DNA of 64,000 nucleotides from JAJYRX01 sp041655275 (GCA_041655275.1 JBBAFU010000014.1:9417-73416), one strand, 5' to 3'. Positions 26,601-34,992 are shown, counted from the first letter of the stretch. Notes: generated from the letters alone by a model not told the origin. A program made the numbers and translations.

Positions 26601-26760
26601 CGGCTGGGTGCTCGTTGGCGGGCTGGCGCTGGGTACGATTCTGACCTTGTTCGTCGTGCCGGTCGCATATACGCTCATTGCAGGGCGCGATGCCCGGCAT
26701 GTCCCTTCCGAAGGGCCGGCGCTGGCCGAGCCCCTGCCTCCCGGCGAGCCCATTCACTGA
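23671..26760 (+). CDS. RND multidrug efflux permease (HAE1 family)
   Basis: A 1029-residue proton-driven pump with the duplicated 12-helix RND architecture and two large periplasmic loops. The N-terminal ISETCIRRPVFASVLSLVIILVGLISYDRL, the helix 4 Asp-Asp proton relay (IGLVVDDAIVVLENVYRHIEEG) and the TKHGILIVEFSNQLREQG stretch are all typical of HAE1 pumps. No outer-membrane TolC-type gene is nearby, so it must use a shared channel. It is directly followed by a dnaQ-like gene only 2 bases downstream. Confidence 0.95.
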   Translation: MKISETCIRRPVFASVLSLVIILVGLISYDRLTVREYPAIDEPIVSVITAYTGASPEVVESQVTKPLEDQLSGIEGVDVMTSRSRSERSLINIKFSLARDPDAAAADVRDKVSRARRYLPDEIDEPIISKVEADSTPIVYIGVTTGDYSAMQTSDYIKRYIQTRLSVLPGAAEVRVFGARDPSMRIFIDRSKLAGYGLIVQDVETALRSQNVLIPAGRIESSAREFSVVSSTDLHTVDQFKDVVVAVVQGYPVRLGDVANVRLAPVDERIMARFNGKPSLTIGITKQSTANPLDLSRAVQKEVELINQNLPAGMQLNMSYDSSVFIQESINSVYKTVGEAVLLVVLVIFFFLRSARAAIIPIVTIPVSLVGAFGFMYFFGFSINTLTLLAMVLAIGLVVDDAIVVLENVYRHIEEGKSRLEAALVGSREIGFAIVAMTLTLVTVYAPLAFATGRTGRLFIEFALTLASAVLVSGFVALTLTPMMCGTLLRSQHQHGRLYNLIEGLLVWLTQRYRNGLARALRHRFLVVLLGVVVASASGVLFSIVKSELAPTEDRGVIFGVISGPEGSTLDYTLETVKKVEGFYRDVPEALSYQSIIGFPTVTDSFAILRLKEWNDRERAQQDIAKSLQPLFAALPAARAFPTNPPSLGQRATSKPVEFVVMSQASYPEIARLVQGFVDRLRDYPGLMNLDTDLRLNTPELRVEVNRDKLADVGIDVDVLGRTLETMLGGRQVTRFQDSGEQYDVIVQVEKHDRTTPADINDIYLRTRDGSMVQMANFLTVHESVSPQSLNHFNRLRAVKVEASVAPGYGLGEVLEHMHAVALETLPPTVQTDLDGQSREFRDSSGSIYLVFMMALAFIYLVLAAQFESWRNPLIIMLSVPLSMTGALLALWLSGGTLSIYSQIGLITLIGLITKHGILIVEFSNQLREQGRALHDAVMHASVQRLRPIMMTTGAMVLGVLPLAYATGAGAESRQQIGWVLVGGLALGTILTLFVVPVAYTLIAGRDARHVPSEGPALAEPLPPGEPIH

Positions 26761-26762
26761 TC

Positions 26763-27470
26763 ATGCGCCAAGTTGTTCTCGATACTGAAACCACCGGTCT
26801 GGAACCGTCCGAAGGCCACCGCATCGTCGAATTCGGTGCGGTGGAAATCGTTCATCGCCAGCTTACGGGCCGTACGCTGCACTGCTATCTGAACCCGGAT
26901 CGGGAAAGCGATCCGGGCGCATTGAACGTGCACGGCCTGACGAGCGAGTTTCTGGCGGACAAGCCGCGTTTTCCCGAGGTGGCGCATCGCCTGGCGGATT
27001 TCGTTGACGGTGCGGAAGTGATCATCCACAATGCGGCCTTCGATGTGGGCTTTCTGGATGCCGAGCTCGGGCGTGCCGGTCTGCCCGGTTTTGCAAGTCT
27101 CTGCGGGCGCATCACGGATTCCCTGCAGGTGGCACGCGCGCAGCATCCGGGAAAGCGCAACACCCTGGATGCGCTGTGCGAGCGTTACGGGATTTCCAAC
27201 GCACATCGCGTGCTGCACGGCGCGCTGCTGGATTCCGAGCTGCTGGCCGAAGTCTGGCTGGCCATGACGCGCGGCCAGGATTCACTGGTACTCGATGCGC
27301 AGGCCGAGGGGCAGGGGGCGAATGTGGCCCTGCATGCACCCCTGGATGGTGCGCGGGGCCGGACGCTGCCGGTGATATTGCCCACGCCATCTGAACTGGA
27401 ACATCATCGCGCCTTCATGCAGGCGCTGGAAAAGGAGTCTCAACATGTCACACCTTCCGGATTTGCTTGA
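26763..27470 (+). CDS. dnaQ: DEDDh 3'-5' exonuclease, DNA polymerase III epsilon subunit
   Basis: A 235-residue proofreading exonuclease. Motif ExoI VVLDTETTGLEPSEGHRIVEFGAVE, ExoII IIHNAAFDVGFLDAEL and ExoIII HGALLDSELLAEVWLAM give the DEDDh set with histidine and aspartate in the last. The length and C-terminal tail (residues beyond about 180) fit a true epsilon subunit that binds the polymerase alpha subunit. It begins 2 bases after the RND pump stop and overlaps the aldehyde dehydrogenase start by 26 bases. In Burkholderiales dnaQ is often near rnhA, as here apart from the inserted efflux pair. Confidence 0.93.
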   Translation: MRQVVLDTETTGLEPSEGHRIVEFGAVEIVHRQLTGRTLHCYLNPDRESDPGALNVHGLTSEFLADKPRFPEVAHRLADFVDGAEVIIHNAAFDVGFLDAELGRAGLPGFASLCGRITDSLQVARAQHPGKRNTLDALCERYGISNAHRVLHGALLDSELLAEVWLAMTRGQDSLVLDAQAEGQGANVALHAPLDGARGRTLPVILPTPSELEHHRAFMQALEKESQHVTPSGFA

Positions 27471-28950
27471 ATCCCTGGGTCTTGACCCTGCACAACTGGG
27501 TACAGGCAGCCTGACGGTCCACTCTCCCATCGACGGCGCGCAGCTGGCGCGCCTGTCCGAGCATTCGCCCGGGGATGTCGATGCCATGGTGCAACGTGCA
27601 CATGCCGCCTTCCTGCAATGGCGTCTGGTGCCCGGCCCGCGACGCGGCGAGCTCGTGCGCCTGCTGGGCGAGGAGCTGCGCGCCCACAAGACCGCCCTGG
27701 GCCGTCTGGTGTCCATCGAGGCGGGCAAGATTCTTGCGGAAGGTGAAGGCGAAGTGCAGGAGATGATAGACATCTGCGATTTCGCCGTCGGACTGTCACG
27801 CCAGCTCTACGGGCTCACCATGGCGTCCGAGCGCCCCGGCCACCGCATGATGGAAACCTGGCATCCGCTGGGTGTGGTCGGCGTGATTTCGGCCTTCAAC
27901 TTTCCGGTTGCCGTCTGGTCGTGGAATACGGCTCTTGCGCTGGTCTGCGGCAATGCCGTGGTCTGGAAACCTTCCGAGAAGGCCCCGCTCACGGCGCTGG
28001 CCTGCCAGGCCCTGCTGGCGCGTGCCGCAGCGCGTTTCGGGGATGCGCCGGACGGCCTGTCACAGGTCATCGTGGGTCAGCGCGAAGCCGGTGAGGCACT
28101 GGTCGATAATCCTGCTGTCGCGCTTGTCTCGGCGACGGGGTCCACCCGCATGGGTCGCGAAGTCGGGCCGCGTGTGGCGGCACGCTTCGGGCGCAGCCTG
28201 CTCGAGCTGGGCGGCAACAATGCCATCATCGTGGCGCCTTCCGCCGATCTCGACATGGCCGCGCGCGGCATTCTGTTCGGTGCCATCGGCACGGCGGGCC
28301 AGCGTTGCACCAGTACGCGTCGCCTGATCGTGCACGAGAGCGTTGCGGATGATCTGCTGGCGCGCCTGAAGAAGGCCTACGCCAGCGCCCGCATCGGCAA
28401 TCCGCTCGAGGAAGGCACGCTGGTGGGCCCGTTGCGCGACGAGTCCGCCTTTCAGGCCATGCAGAGTGCGCTGGCGCAGGCGCGCGAACAGGGCGGCACG
28501 GTATTCGGGGGCGAGCGGCAACTCGAAGCGCAATACCCCAATGCCTGGTATGTCGCGCCGGCTATCGCCGAGATGCCCGGACAGACCAGCATTGTCTGCC
28601 ACGAGACGTTTGCGCCCATCCTGTATGTGATGCGCTATACGGATTTCAACGATGCGCTCGCGATGCACAATGATGTGCCCCAGGGCCTGTCCTCGGCGAT
28701 CTTCACGACGGACCTGCGCGAAGCCGAGGTCTTCCTGTCGGCGGCGGGCTCGGATTGCGGTATTGCCAATGTGAACATCGGCACTTCCGGAGCCGAGATC
28801 GGCGGCGCTTTCGGGGGTGAGAAGGAAACCGGCGGCGGGCGCGAGTCCGGCTCGGATGCCTGGAAGGCCTATATGCGCCGCGCGACCAATACCATCAATT
28901 ATTCGCGCGAGCTGCCGCTGGCCCAGGGTATTCGCTTCGGCGACGACTGA
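27445..28950 (+). CDS. Antiquitin-like aldehyde dehydrogenase (ALDH7 type)
   Basis: A 501-residue NAD(P)-dependent aldehyde dehydrogenase of the antiquitin group, whose members oxidise alpha-aminoadipate semialdehyde / piperideine-6-carboxylate in lysine catabolism. Seen: cofactor WHPLGVVGVISAFNFPVAVWSWNTALALVCGNAVVWKPSEK, general base in LLELGGNNAII and the catalytic cysteine in GTAGQRCTSTRRL. The C-terminal GGAFGGEKETGGGRESGSDAWKAYMRR is characteristic of this group. Its start has AAAGGAG and lies inside the end of dnaQ. Confidence 0.9.
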   Translation: MSHLPDLLESLGLDPAQLGTGSLTVHSPIDGAQLARLSEHSPGDVDAMVQRAHAAFLQWRLVPGPRRGELVRLLGEELRAHKTALGRLVSIEAGKILAEGEGEVQEMIDICDFAVGLSRQLYGLTMASERPGHRMMETWHPLGVVGVISAFNFPVAVWSWNTALALVCGNAVVWKPSEKAPLTALACQALLARAAARFGDAPDGLSQVIVGQREAGEALVDNPAVALVSATGSTRMGREVGPRVAARFGRSLLELGGNNAIIVAPSADLDMAARGILFGAIGTAGQRCTSTRRLIVHESVADDLLARLKKAYASARIGNPLEEGTLVGPLRDESAFQAMQSALAQAREQGGTVFGGERQLEAQYPNAWYVAPAIAEMPGQTSIVCHETFAPILYVMRYTDFNDALAMHNDVPQGLSSAIFTTDLREAEVFLSAAGSDCGIANVNIGTSGAEIGGAFGGEKETGGGRESGSDAWKAYMRRATNTINYSRELPLAQGIRFGDD

Positions 28951-28965
28951 GGGTCCGGGGGCCGG

Positions 28966-28995
28966 GCAAAAAAGCCGGGGCAAATTTGCCCCGGC
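28966..28995 (-). terminator. Intrinsic terminator of the pnt operon
   Basis: A perfect palindrome (arms GCCGGGGC and GCCCCGGC around CAAATTTG-type centre bases, 28974-28995) is followed on the minus strand by six T residues. It sits 33 bases after the pntB stop and between convergent genes. It may also stop plus-strand transcription of the aldehyde dehydrogenase gene, though without a T-run in that direction. Confidence 0.8.
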
Positions 28996-29027
28996 CGTTC
29001 ACGTTCAGTTCAGCAAGACCCTGCGGC

Positions 29028-30470
29028 TTATTCCAGGGACTTGACCATTTCTTCCAGCACGCCCTTGGCGTCACCGAAGACCATCATGGTCTTGTCCATG
29101 TAGAACAGCTCATTGTCCAGCCCGGCATAGCCCGAAGCCATGGACCGCTTGTTCACGATGATGGTGCGCGCCTTGTAGGCCTCGATGATGGGCATGCCGG
29201 CAATCGGCGAACCCGGATCCGTCTTGGCCGCCGGGTTGACCACGTCGTTGGCGCCCAGCACCAGCACCACATCGGTCTGCGCCATCTCGCCGTTGATGTC
29301 ATCCATCTCGAAGACCTGGTCGTAGGGCACTTCGGCCTCGGCCAGCAGCACGTTCATGTGCCCCGGCATGCGCCCGGCCACCGGGTGGATGGCGTATTTG
29401 ACCGTGACGCCCGCATCGCCCAGCTTCTCGGCCAGCTCCTTGAGGGCGTGCTGCGCACGCGCCACGGCCAGACCGTAGCCGGGCACGATCGTCACGGTTT
29501 CTGCGTTACCCAGCATGAAGGCGGCATCCTCGGGGCTGCCGGACTTCACGTTGCGCTGCGCCCCGTCGCCCGCCGCGCCCGCCGCTGAGGGTTCGGCACC
29601 GAAACCGCCCAGGATGACGTTGAAGAAGGAGCGGTTCATCGCCTTGCACATGATGTAGGACAGGATGGCACCCGATGAACCCACGAGCGAGCCGGCGATG
29701 ATGAGCATGGCGTTGTTCAGCGAGAAGCCGATGCCCGCCGCCGCCCAGCCCGAATAGCTGTTGAGCATGGACACCACCACAGGCATGTCGGCACCGCCAA
29801 TGGGAATGATGATGAGCACGCCCAGCACGAAGGCCAGTATCGTCATCAGGATGAAGGGGAACCAGGCTTCGGTCGCCATGAACCACAGGCCGAACAGCAG
29901 CATGATGATGGCCAGCGCGAGATTGAGCATGTGCTGACCGGCAAAGACCACGGGTGCGCCCTGGAAGAGGCGGAACTTGTACTGTCCCGACAGCTTGCCG
30001 AAGGCGATGACCGATCCCGAGAAGGTGATGGCACCCACGAAGGTGCCAATGAAGAGCTCGAGCCGGTTGCCGGTGGGAATGGCGCCGCCGGCTTCGGTAA
30101 TATTGAAGGCGTGCGGCTCGGCAACGACGGCAAAGGCAATGGCGACGGCCGCCAGACCGATCATGGAGTGCATGAAGGCCACCAGTTCGGGCATCTTGGT
30201 CATCTCGACGCGCCTGGCCATCAGGGTGCCGACTGCGCCCCCGACCACCAGCGCCAGAATGACCCAGGTAAGCCCCATGGCAGCGGCGCCGCCGGTGCTG
30301 GAGAGGCTGATGACGAGGGCGGCCGTGGTGAAGATGGCAATACCCATGCCCACCATGCCGAAAAGATTGCCCCGGATGGATGTGGTGGGATGCGACAGAC
30401 CCTTGAGCGACTGGATGAAACAGACGGAAGCGATGAGATACAGCAGGGTGACGGTGTTGACGGACATCAT
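29028..30470 (-). CDS. pntB: NAD(P) transhydrogenase subunit beta
   Basis: A 480-residue protein with an N-terminal membrane domain (about nine helices, residues 1-260) and a C-terminal NADP-binding domain III. The latter shows VPGYGLAVARAQHALKELAEKL, HPVAGRMPGHMNVLLAEAEVPYD and the VNKRSMASGYAGLDNELFY stretch. The enzyme uses the proton gradient to reduce NADP with NADH. The gene overlaps the pntAB stop by four bases. Confidence 0.96.
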   Translation of the reverse strand: MMSVNTVTLLYLIASVCFIQSLKGLSHPTTSIRGNLFGMVGMGIAIFTTAALVISLSSTGGAAAMGLTWVILALVVGGAVGTLMARRVEMTKMPELVAFMHSMIGLAAVAIAFAVVAEPHAFNITEAGGAIPTGNRLELFIGTFVGAITFSGSVIAFGKLSGQYKFRLFQGAPVVFAGQHMLNLALAIIMLLFGLWFMATEAWFPFILMTILAFVLGVLIIIPIGGADMPVVVSMLNSYSGWAAAGIGFSLNNAMLIIAGSLVGSSGAILSYIMCKAMNRSFFNVILGGFGAEPSAAGAAGDGAQRNVKSGSPEDAAFMLGNAETVTIVPGYGLAVARAQHALKELAEKLGDAGVTVKYAIHPVAGRMPGHMNVLLAEAEVPYDQVFEMDDINGEMAQTDVVLVLGANDVVNPAAKTDPGSPIAGMPIIEAYKARTIIVNKRSMASGYAGLDNELFYMDKTMMVFGDAKGVLEEMVKSLE

Positions 30471-30784
30471 GCCTTGTCTCCTTTGGGCTTGCGCTCCTTC
30501 TTCTTGAACATTTCCAGCATGCGCCGCGTCACCAGAAAGCCGCCGAAGACATTGACGGAGGCCAGGGCGACGGCGATGACGCCCATGAGCTTGGCAAACC
30601 CGCCTTCAGTGAGTGCCGTGGCCAGCATGGCGCCGACGATGACGATCGCCGAGATGGCGTTGGTGACCGCCATGAGCGGGGTGTGCAGCGCCGGCGTGAC
30701 GTTCCAGACCACGTGGAAGCCGACATAGATTGCCAGCACGAAGATGATGAAATTGATCAGGGTTGGGTTGACGGCTTCCATCAT
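30467..30784 (-). CDS. pntAB: NAD(P) transhydrogenase small membrane subunit (alpha-2)
   Basis: A 105-residue protein that is the membrane part of the alpha subunit made as a separate polypeptide. It has four hydrophobic segments and the conserved VWNVTPALHTPLMAVTNAISAIVIVGAML stretch. A split alpha subunit is usual in alpha- and betaproteobacteria. It overlaps the genes on both sides by four bases, and AAGGAG precedes the start. Confidence 0.95.
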   Translation of the reverse strand: MMEAVNPTLINFIIFVLAIYVGFHVVWNVTPALHTPLMAVTNAISAIVIVGAMLATALTEGGFAKLMGVIAVALASVNVFGGFLVTRRMLEMFKKKERKPKGDKA

Positions 30785-31899
30785 TGGCTCCTTGTGACTT
30801 TACCGTCTGCACAGACCATGCAGGCGGTGATGATTTCGTCTTCGTGCTGGATGGCCAGCTCGCCCTCGGCGCCGGTGACCAGCTTGAGGAAGTCGAGCAG
30901 GTTGCGTGCGTACAGGGCCGAGGCATCGGCCGGGACCAGGGCGGGCAGGTTGGACAGACCCACCAGTGTGACGCCATGCTTCTGCACCACCTGGTCGATT
31001 TCGGACAGCGGGCAGTTGCCGCCGCGCTCGACGGCCAGGTCGACGATGACGGAACCCGGCTTCATGGCCGCCACCGTTTCGGCGCTGACGAGCTCGGGTG
31101 CAGGGCGCCCGGGAATGAGCGCCGTGGTGATGACGATGTCGGCCTGTTTGCAGCGCTCGGCCACCAGGGCGGCCTGGCGCGCCATCCAGGCGGCGGGCAT
31201 CGGGCGGGCATAGCCGCCCACGCCTTCGGCGATTTCGCGCTCCTCGTCGGTTTCGAAAGGCACGTCGATGAACCTGGCGCCCAGGGATTCGACCTGCTCC
31301 TTGGCCGCAGGGCGCACATCGGAGGCTTCCACCACAGCACCCAGACGCTTGGCGGTGGCAATGGCCTGCAGGCCGGCCACGCCGGCGCCCAGGATGACTG
31401 CGCGCGCCGCCTTGAGCGTGCCCGCCGCCGTCATCATCATGGGAAACAGGCGCCCGTAGTGGTGCGCCGCGAGCAGCACGGCCTTGTAGCCCGCGAGGTT
31501 GGCCTGCGAGGACAGCACATCCAGGCTCTGCGCGCGCGTGATGCGTGGCGCGGCCTCGAGCGCAAAGCCCGTTACCCCGGTCTTTGCCAGGGCTTCCAGG
31601 CCTTCGGCGTTGAAAGGGTCCAGCATGCCCAGCAGTACGGCGCCGGGCCTGAGCAGGGCTTTTTCCTCGTCCGACGGCATGCGTACCTTGAGAACCAGCT
31701 CCGCCCCGAGGGCATCTGCAGCATCCCCCAGTGTGGCGCCGGCCTGGACATAGGCGTCATCCGGATAGTGGGCCAGACCCCCCGCGCCCCGTTCGATCAC
31801 CACACTGTGCTTGCCGCCAATATATTTCTTGACAGTTTCCGGTGTGGCCGCCACGCGGGTTTCCCCCGCGGCGGTTTCACGTGGAATTCCAATGAGCAT
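30781..31899 (-). CDS. pntAA: NAD(P) transhydrogenase subunit alpha (NAD-binding part)
   Basis: This 372-residue soluble domain I is related to alanine dehydrogenase. It has MLIGIPRETAAGETRVAATPETVKKY, the Rossmann stretch AARAVILGAGVAGLQAIATAKRLGAVVEASDVRPA and the RQAALVAERCKQADIVITTALIPGRPAPELV segment. It is the first gene of the pntAA-pntAB-pntB operon. The 84-base gap from metY upstream contains a TATAGT-like hexamer, but no well-spaced -35 was found. Confidence 0.95.
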   Translation of the reverse strand: MLIGIPRETAAGETRVAATPETVKKYIGGKHSVVIERGAGGLAHYPDDAYVQAGATLGDAADALGAELVLKVRMPSDEEKALLRPGAVLLGMLDPFNAEGLEALAKTGVTGFALEAAPRITRAQSLDVLSSQANLAGYKAVLLAAHHYGRLFPMMMTAAGTLKAARAVILGAGVAGLQAIATAKRLGAVVEASDVRPAAKEQVESLGARFIDVPFETDEEREIAEGVGGYARPMPAAWMARQAALVAERCKQADIVITTALIPGRPAPELVSAETVAAMKPGSVIVDLAVERGGNCPLSEIDQVVQKHGVTLVGLSNLPALVPADASALYARNLLDFLKLVTGAEGELAIQHEDEIITACMVCADGKVTRSQ

Positions 31900-31983
31900 G
31901 GGTTCGTCTCCGTGTCATTCGTGTGTATGTAAATGTGACTTCGCCACTATACCCTGTCCGTGTCCGTGCAAGGCTGACATGAA

Positions 31984-33261
31984 TCAGGCCTGGCTCGCCT
32001 GGAGCGCCTGATCAAGGTCTGCGAGGATGTCATCGATGTCCTCTATGCCGATGGACAGGCGCACCATGTCCTCGCTCACGCCGGCCGTTTCCAGCTCCTG
32101 CGGACTCAGCTGACGGTGCGTGGTGGTTGCCGGATGGCAGGCCAGCGATCGGGCGTCACCGATGTTCACCAGGCGCAGGATGAGCTTGAGCGCGTCGATG
32201 AAACGCGCGCCGGCTGCAGCGCCGCCCTTGATGCCGAAGGACAGTATGGCCGAGGGCCTGCCGCCCATATATTTCTGCGCCAGTGCATGTTCGGGGTGGT
32301 CCGGCAAGCCGGCATACTTCACCCAGGCAACATTGGCATGTCCGTTCAGGAAATTCGCCACGCGCATGGCGTTTTCATTGTGGCGCTCCATGCGCAGTGA
32401 CAGGGTTTCTATGCCCTGCAGGATGAGAAAGGCGTTGAAGGGCGACAGTGCCGCACCCATGTTGCGCAGCGGCACGACGCGGCAGCGGCCGATGAAGGCC
32501 GCCGGACCGAAGGCCTCGGTATAGACGATGCCATGATAGGACTCATCGGGCTCGTTCATCATGGGGAAACGGTCCGCGTGCTCGGCCCAGGGGAACTTGC
32601 CTGAATCGACGATGATGCCGGCGATGGAGTTTCCGTGGCCTCCCATGTACTTGGTCAGCGCGTGCACGACGATGTCGGCCCCGTGCTCGAAGGGGCGGCA
32701 CAGCGCGGGCGAGGCCACGGTGTTGTCGACGATGAGCGGTACGCCGTGGCGGTGGGCGGCCTCGGCCAGGGCTGCAATGTCAACGATGTTGCCTGCCGGG
32801 TTGCCAATGGTTTCGCAGAACACCGCCCGCGTCCCTTCGTCGATCAGCGCCTCGAGGGCCGCGACATCATTGTGGGGTGCGAAGCGCACTTCCAGGCCCT
32901 GTCGCGGGAAGGTGTGTGCAAACAGGTTGTAGGTGCCGCCGTACAGGGTGCTGGTGGAGACGATGTTGTCGCCCGCCTTGGCCAGGGCCTGGATGGCTGC
33001 CGTGATGGCCGCCATGCCCGAGGCCATGGCCAGTGCCCCGACACCACCTTCGAGCATGGCCACGCGCTCTTCCAGAACCGCCGTCGTGGGGTTCATGATG
33101 CGGGTATAGATATTGCCCGGCTCCTTCAGATCGAACAGGTCGGCCCCGTGCTGCGTGCTGTCGAAAGCGTAGGACGTGGTCTGATAGATGGGAACAACCA
33201 CTGCCTTGGTGGTCGGATCGGGCTGGTAGCCGCCGTGGACGGCAAGAGTATCAAATTTCAT
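31984..33261 (-). CDS. metY: O-acetylhomoserine sulfhydrylase
   Basis: A 425-residue PLP enzyme of the Cys/Met metabolism family, making homocysteine from O-acetylhomoserine and sulfide. The PLP lysine lies in VVHALTKYMGGHGNSIAGIIVDSG. NIYTRIMNPTTAVLEERVAMLEGG, SGMAAITAAIQAL and TIGNPAGNIVDI are as in MetY. The ATG at 33261 is chosen because MKFDTLAVHGGYQPD is the usual N-terminus; an in-frame start 12 codons upstream adds unlikely sequence. It may also act on O-succinylhomoserine, but length and motifs favour the acetyl form. Confidence 0.92.
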   Translation of the reverse strand: MKFDTLAVHGGYQPDPTTKAVVVPIYQTTSYAFDSTQHGADLFDLKEPGNIYTRIMNPTTAVLEERVAMLEGGVGALAMASGMAAITAAIQALAKAGDNIVSTSTLYGGTYNLFAHTFPRQGLEVRFAPHNDVAALEALIDEGTRAVFCETIGNPAGNIVDIAALAEAAHRHGVPLIVDNTVASPALCRPFEHGADIVVHALTKYMGGHGNSIAGIIVDSGKFPWAEHADRFPMMNEPDESYHGIVYTEAFGPAAFIGRCRVVPLRNMGAALSPFNAFLILQGIETLSLRMERHNENAMRVANFLNGHANVAWVKYAGLPDHPEHALAQKYMGGRPSAILSFGIKGGAAAGARFIDALKLILRLVNIGDARSLACHPATTTHRQLSPQELETAGVSEDMVRLSIGIEDIDDILADLDQALQASQA

Positions 33262-33401
33262 GGGAGCGGACTCGCACAGAGTGAACAATAATTTCAACAG
33301 GCATCAGGATAAACGAAAACCCGGAGCAAGGGGCGGCGCATCCTGTGGTAAAAGATCGGCTGCGGATCCTTGCGAACACGATAAGAGGAAGCTTGACACC
33401 C

Positions 33402-33791
33402 ATGAGCACACATTCCGAGATTTCTGCCACCCCGCTTGCAGGCGGTGTTCCCTGTGACCGTCCCGATGCCGCCGCCTATCACCGGCGCTGGCTTCTCATC
33501 GATGAGGACGGCAACTGGATCGCCGATGCCGATCTCCTGCGCGCGATCCGGGTGGATGTGCGTTTCGGCCACCTGGTCCTGAAGGCCGAAGGCATGCTGC
33601 GTCTGGACTTTCCGCTGGAGGTCATTGAGGATGATGACAGCGTGTTCATGTCCGCCACGGTGGGAGCTGGCACGGTACAGGTGGTGGATGAGGGCGAGGT
33701 TGCGGCAACCTGGATGGGCAAGCTGCTGGGGCGCCCGGCGCGCCTGGTGAAGCTCTACCCTGCAGATCAGGCGGTTGACTGGCCGGCCTGA
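33402..33791 (+). CDS. Stand-alone MOSC N-terminal-like domain protein
   Basis: A 129-residue protein resembling the beta-barrel domain that precedes MOSC domains (HRRWLLIDEDGNWIADADLLRAIRVDVRFGHLVLKAEGMLRLDFPLEV). Its end, VVDEGEVAATWMGKLLGRPARLV, resembles the linker into a MOSC domain. The catalytic MOSC domain with its cysteine is absent; the protein stops there. AGAGGAA precedes the ATG at 33402. The 3' end overlaps the end of coaD by 25 bases on the opposite strand. Function is unknown; a truncated relic or a stand-alone binding domain are both possible. Confidence 0.8.
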   Translation: MSTHSEISATPLAGGVPCDRPDAAAYHRRWLLIDEDGNWIADADLLRAIRVDVRFGHLVLKAEGMLRLDFPLEVIEDDDSVFMSATVGAGTVQVVDEGEVAATWMGKLLGRPARLVKLYPADQAVDWPA

Positions 33792-34309
33792 GTGTCGCGG
33801 TCCTGCGCGGCCGCTGCGCGCTCCTCGCGCAGGCGTGCCGCCTTGGCCAGCAGCCAGCGCTCCACCGACGGAAAGACGAATTTGCTCACATCGCCTCCGA
33901 GCAGGGCGATCTCGCGCACGATGGTGCCCGAGATGAACTGGTACTGGTCGGACGGCGTCATGAACAGGGTTTCGACTTCGGGCAGCAGGTGCCGGTTCAT
34001 GCCGGCCATCTGGAACTCGTATTCGAAATCGGACACGGCGCGCAGGCCGCGCACGATGACGCGTCCGTTCTGCTCGCGCACGAAATCCTTCAGCAGTCCG
34101 GCAAAGCTGCTGACCGAGACGTTGGAGTAATGCCCCAGTACTTCGGTGGCAATGTCGACCCGCTCCTGAACCGTGAAGAACGGATGCTTCGCCTGGCTGT
34201 GGGCGACGCCTACCACCACGTGGTCGAACAGGTTGGCGGCCCGGCGCACGAGGTCTTCGTGGCCGCGCGTCAGGGGATCGAAGGTTCCGGGATAGACAGC
34301 GGTGATCAT
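33767..34309 (-). CDS. coaD: Pantetheine-phosphate adenylyltransferase
   Basis: A 180-residue nucleotidyltransferase for the fourth step of coenzyme A synthesis. The (T/H)xGH nucleotide motif appears as YPGTFDPLTRGHEDLV, with RGLRAVSDFEYEFQMAGMNR and the C-terminal SDQYQFISGTIVREIALLGGDVSKFV. About 15 residues beyond the usual end (AAAAQDRDTQAGQSTA) form an extra tail encoded in the region overlapping the opposite-strand gene. It follows rsmD after 27 bases, the common rsmD-coaD pair. Confidence 0.96.
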   Translation of the reverse strand: MITAVYPGTFDPLTRGHEDLVRRAANLFDHVVVGVAHSQAKHPFFTVQERVDIATEVLGHYSNVSVSSFAGLLKDFVREQNGRVIVRGLRAVSDFEYEFQMAGMNRHLLPEVETLFMTPSDQYQFISGTIVREIALLGGDVSKFVFPSVERWLLAKAARLREERAAAAQDRDTQAGQSTA

Positions 34310-34336
34310 GGATGTTGCCTGGGCTATGCGCGAGAA

Positions 34337-34930
34337 TCAGGAGTGCGTGGCTGAATTATTGTCTGTTTTGCGCGCCGCATCAAATCGGGCCAGGCCAAAG
34401 TGCACCTGACCGGCGCGTTCCTGGCGCAGAATATCCAGATCGGGCAGCGGTGTGAGTGGACCATCGGACTCGAAGTAGATCAGGCCATCGGGTCGCAGCA
34501 GGCGGGCTGCGAACGGCAGCACGCGCTCCAGCCGGCCCTCCCCGAAAGGCGGATCGAGCAGGATCAGATCGAAGGGGTCCATCCTGGAGTGCGCCAGCAG
34601 CCGTTGCGCATCGCCGGCATGGATGCGTACTGCCGTGGCGTTCAGACGCTCGCGCACGGCACGCAGGGCCGCTACCGCACGGGGGTCGGATTCCACCATC
34701 TGCACCATGGCCACGCCGCGCGAGGCCGCCTCGAAGCCCAGGGCGCCCGTACCCGCGAACAGGTCGAGCACGCGGCGGTGGGCAAACTCGCCATTCCAGA
34801 AATGATGCAGCCAGTTGAACAGCGTTTCCCGGACCCGGTCGGGCGTGGGCCGCAGGCCGGGAACGTCGGGGACGGTGATCTGCGTGCGGCGATATTGACC
34901 GCCTACAATACGGATGGAGTGCTTTTTCAT
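34337..34930 (-). CDS. rsmD: 16S rRNA (guanine(966)-N(2))-methyltransferase
   Basis: A 197-residue SAM-dependent enzyme acting on G966 of 16S rRNA. It has IRIVGGQYRRTQITVPDVPGLRPTPDRVRETLFNWL, SAM motif VLDLFAGTGALGFEAASRG and the catalytic LILLDPPFGEG (NPPY-type motif as DPPF). It is divergent from ftsY with 62 bases between, the same arrangement as in many proteobacteria. Confidence 0.96.
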   Translation of the reverse strand: MKKHSIRIVGGQYRRTQITVPDVPGLRPTPDRVRETLFNWLHHFWNGEFAHRRVLDLFAGTGALGFEAASRGVAMVQMVESDPRAVAALRAVRERLNATAVRIHAGDAQRLLAHSRMDPFDLILLDPPFGEGRLERVLPFAARLLRPDGLIYFESDGPLTPLPDLDILRQERAGQVHFGLARFDAARKTDNNSATHS

Positions 34931-34992
34931 GAATTGCCGGAATGCCGGGCCGTGCCCGGTGCCACTGCATTGATACGGACAGTGTAAAGCCT

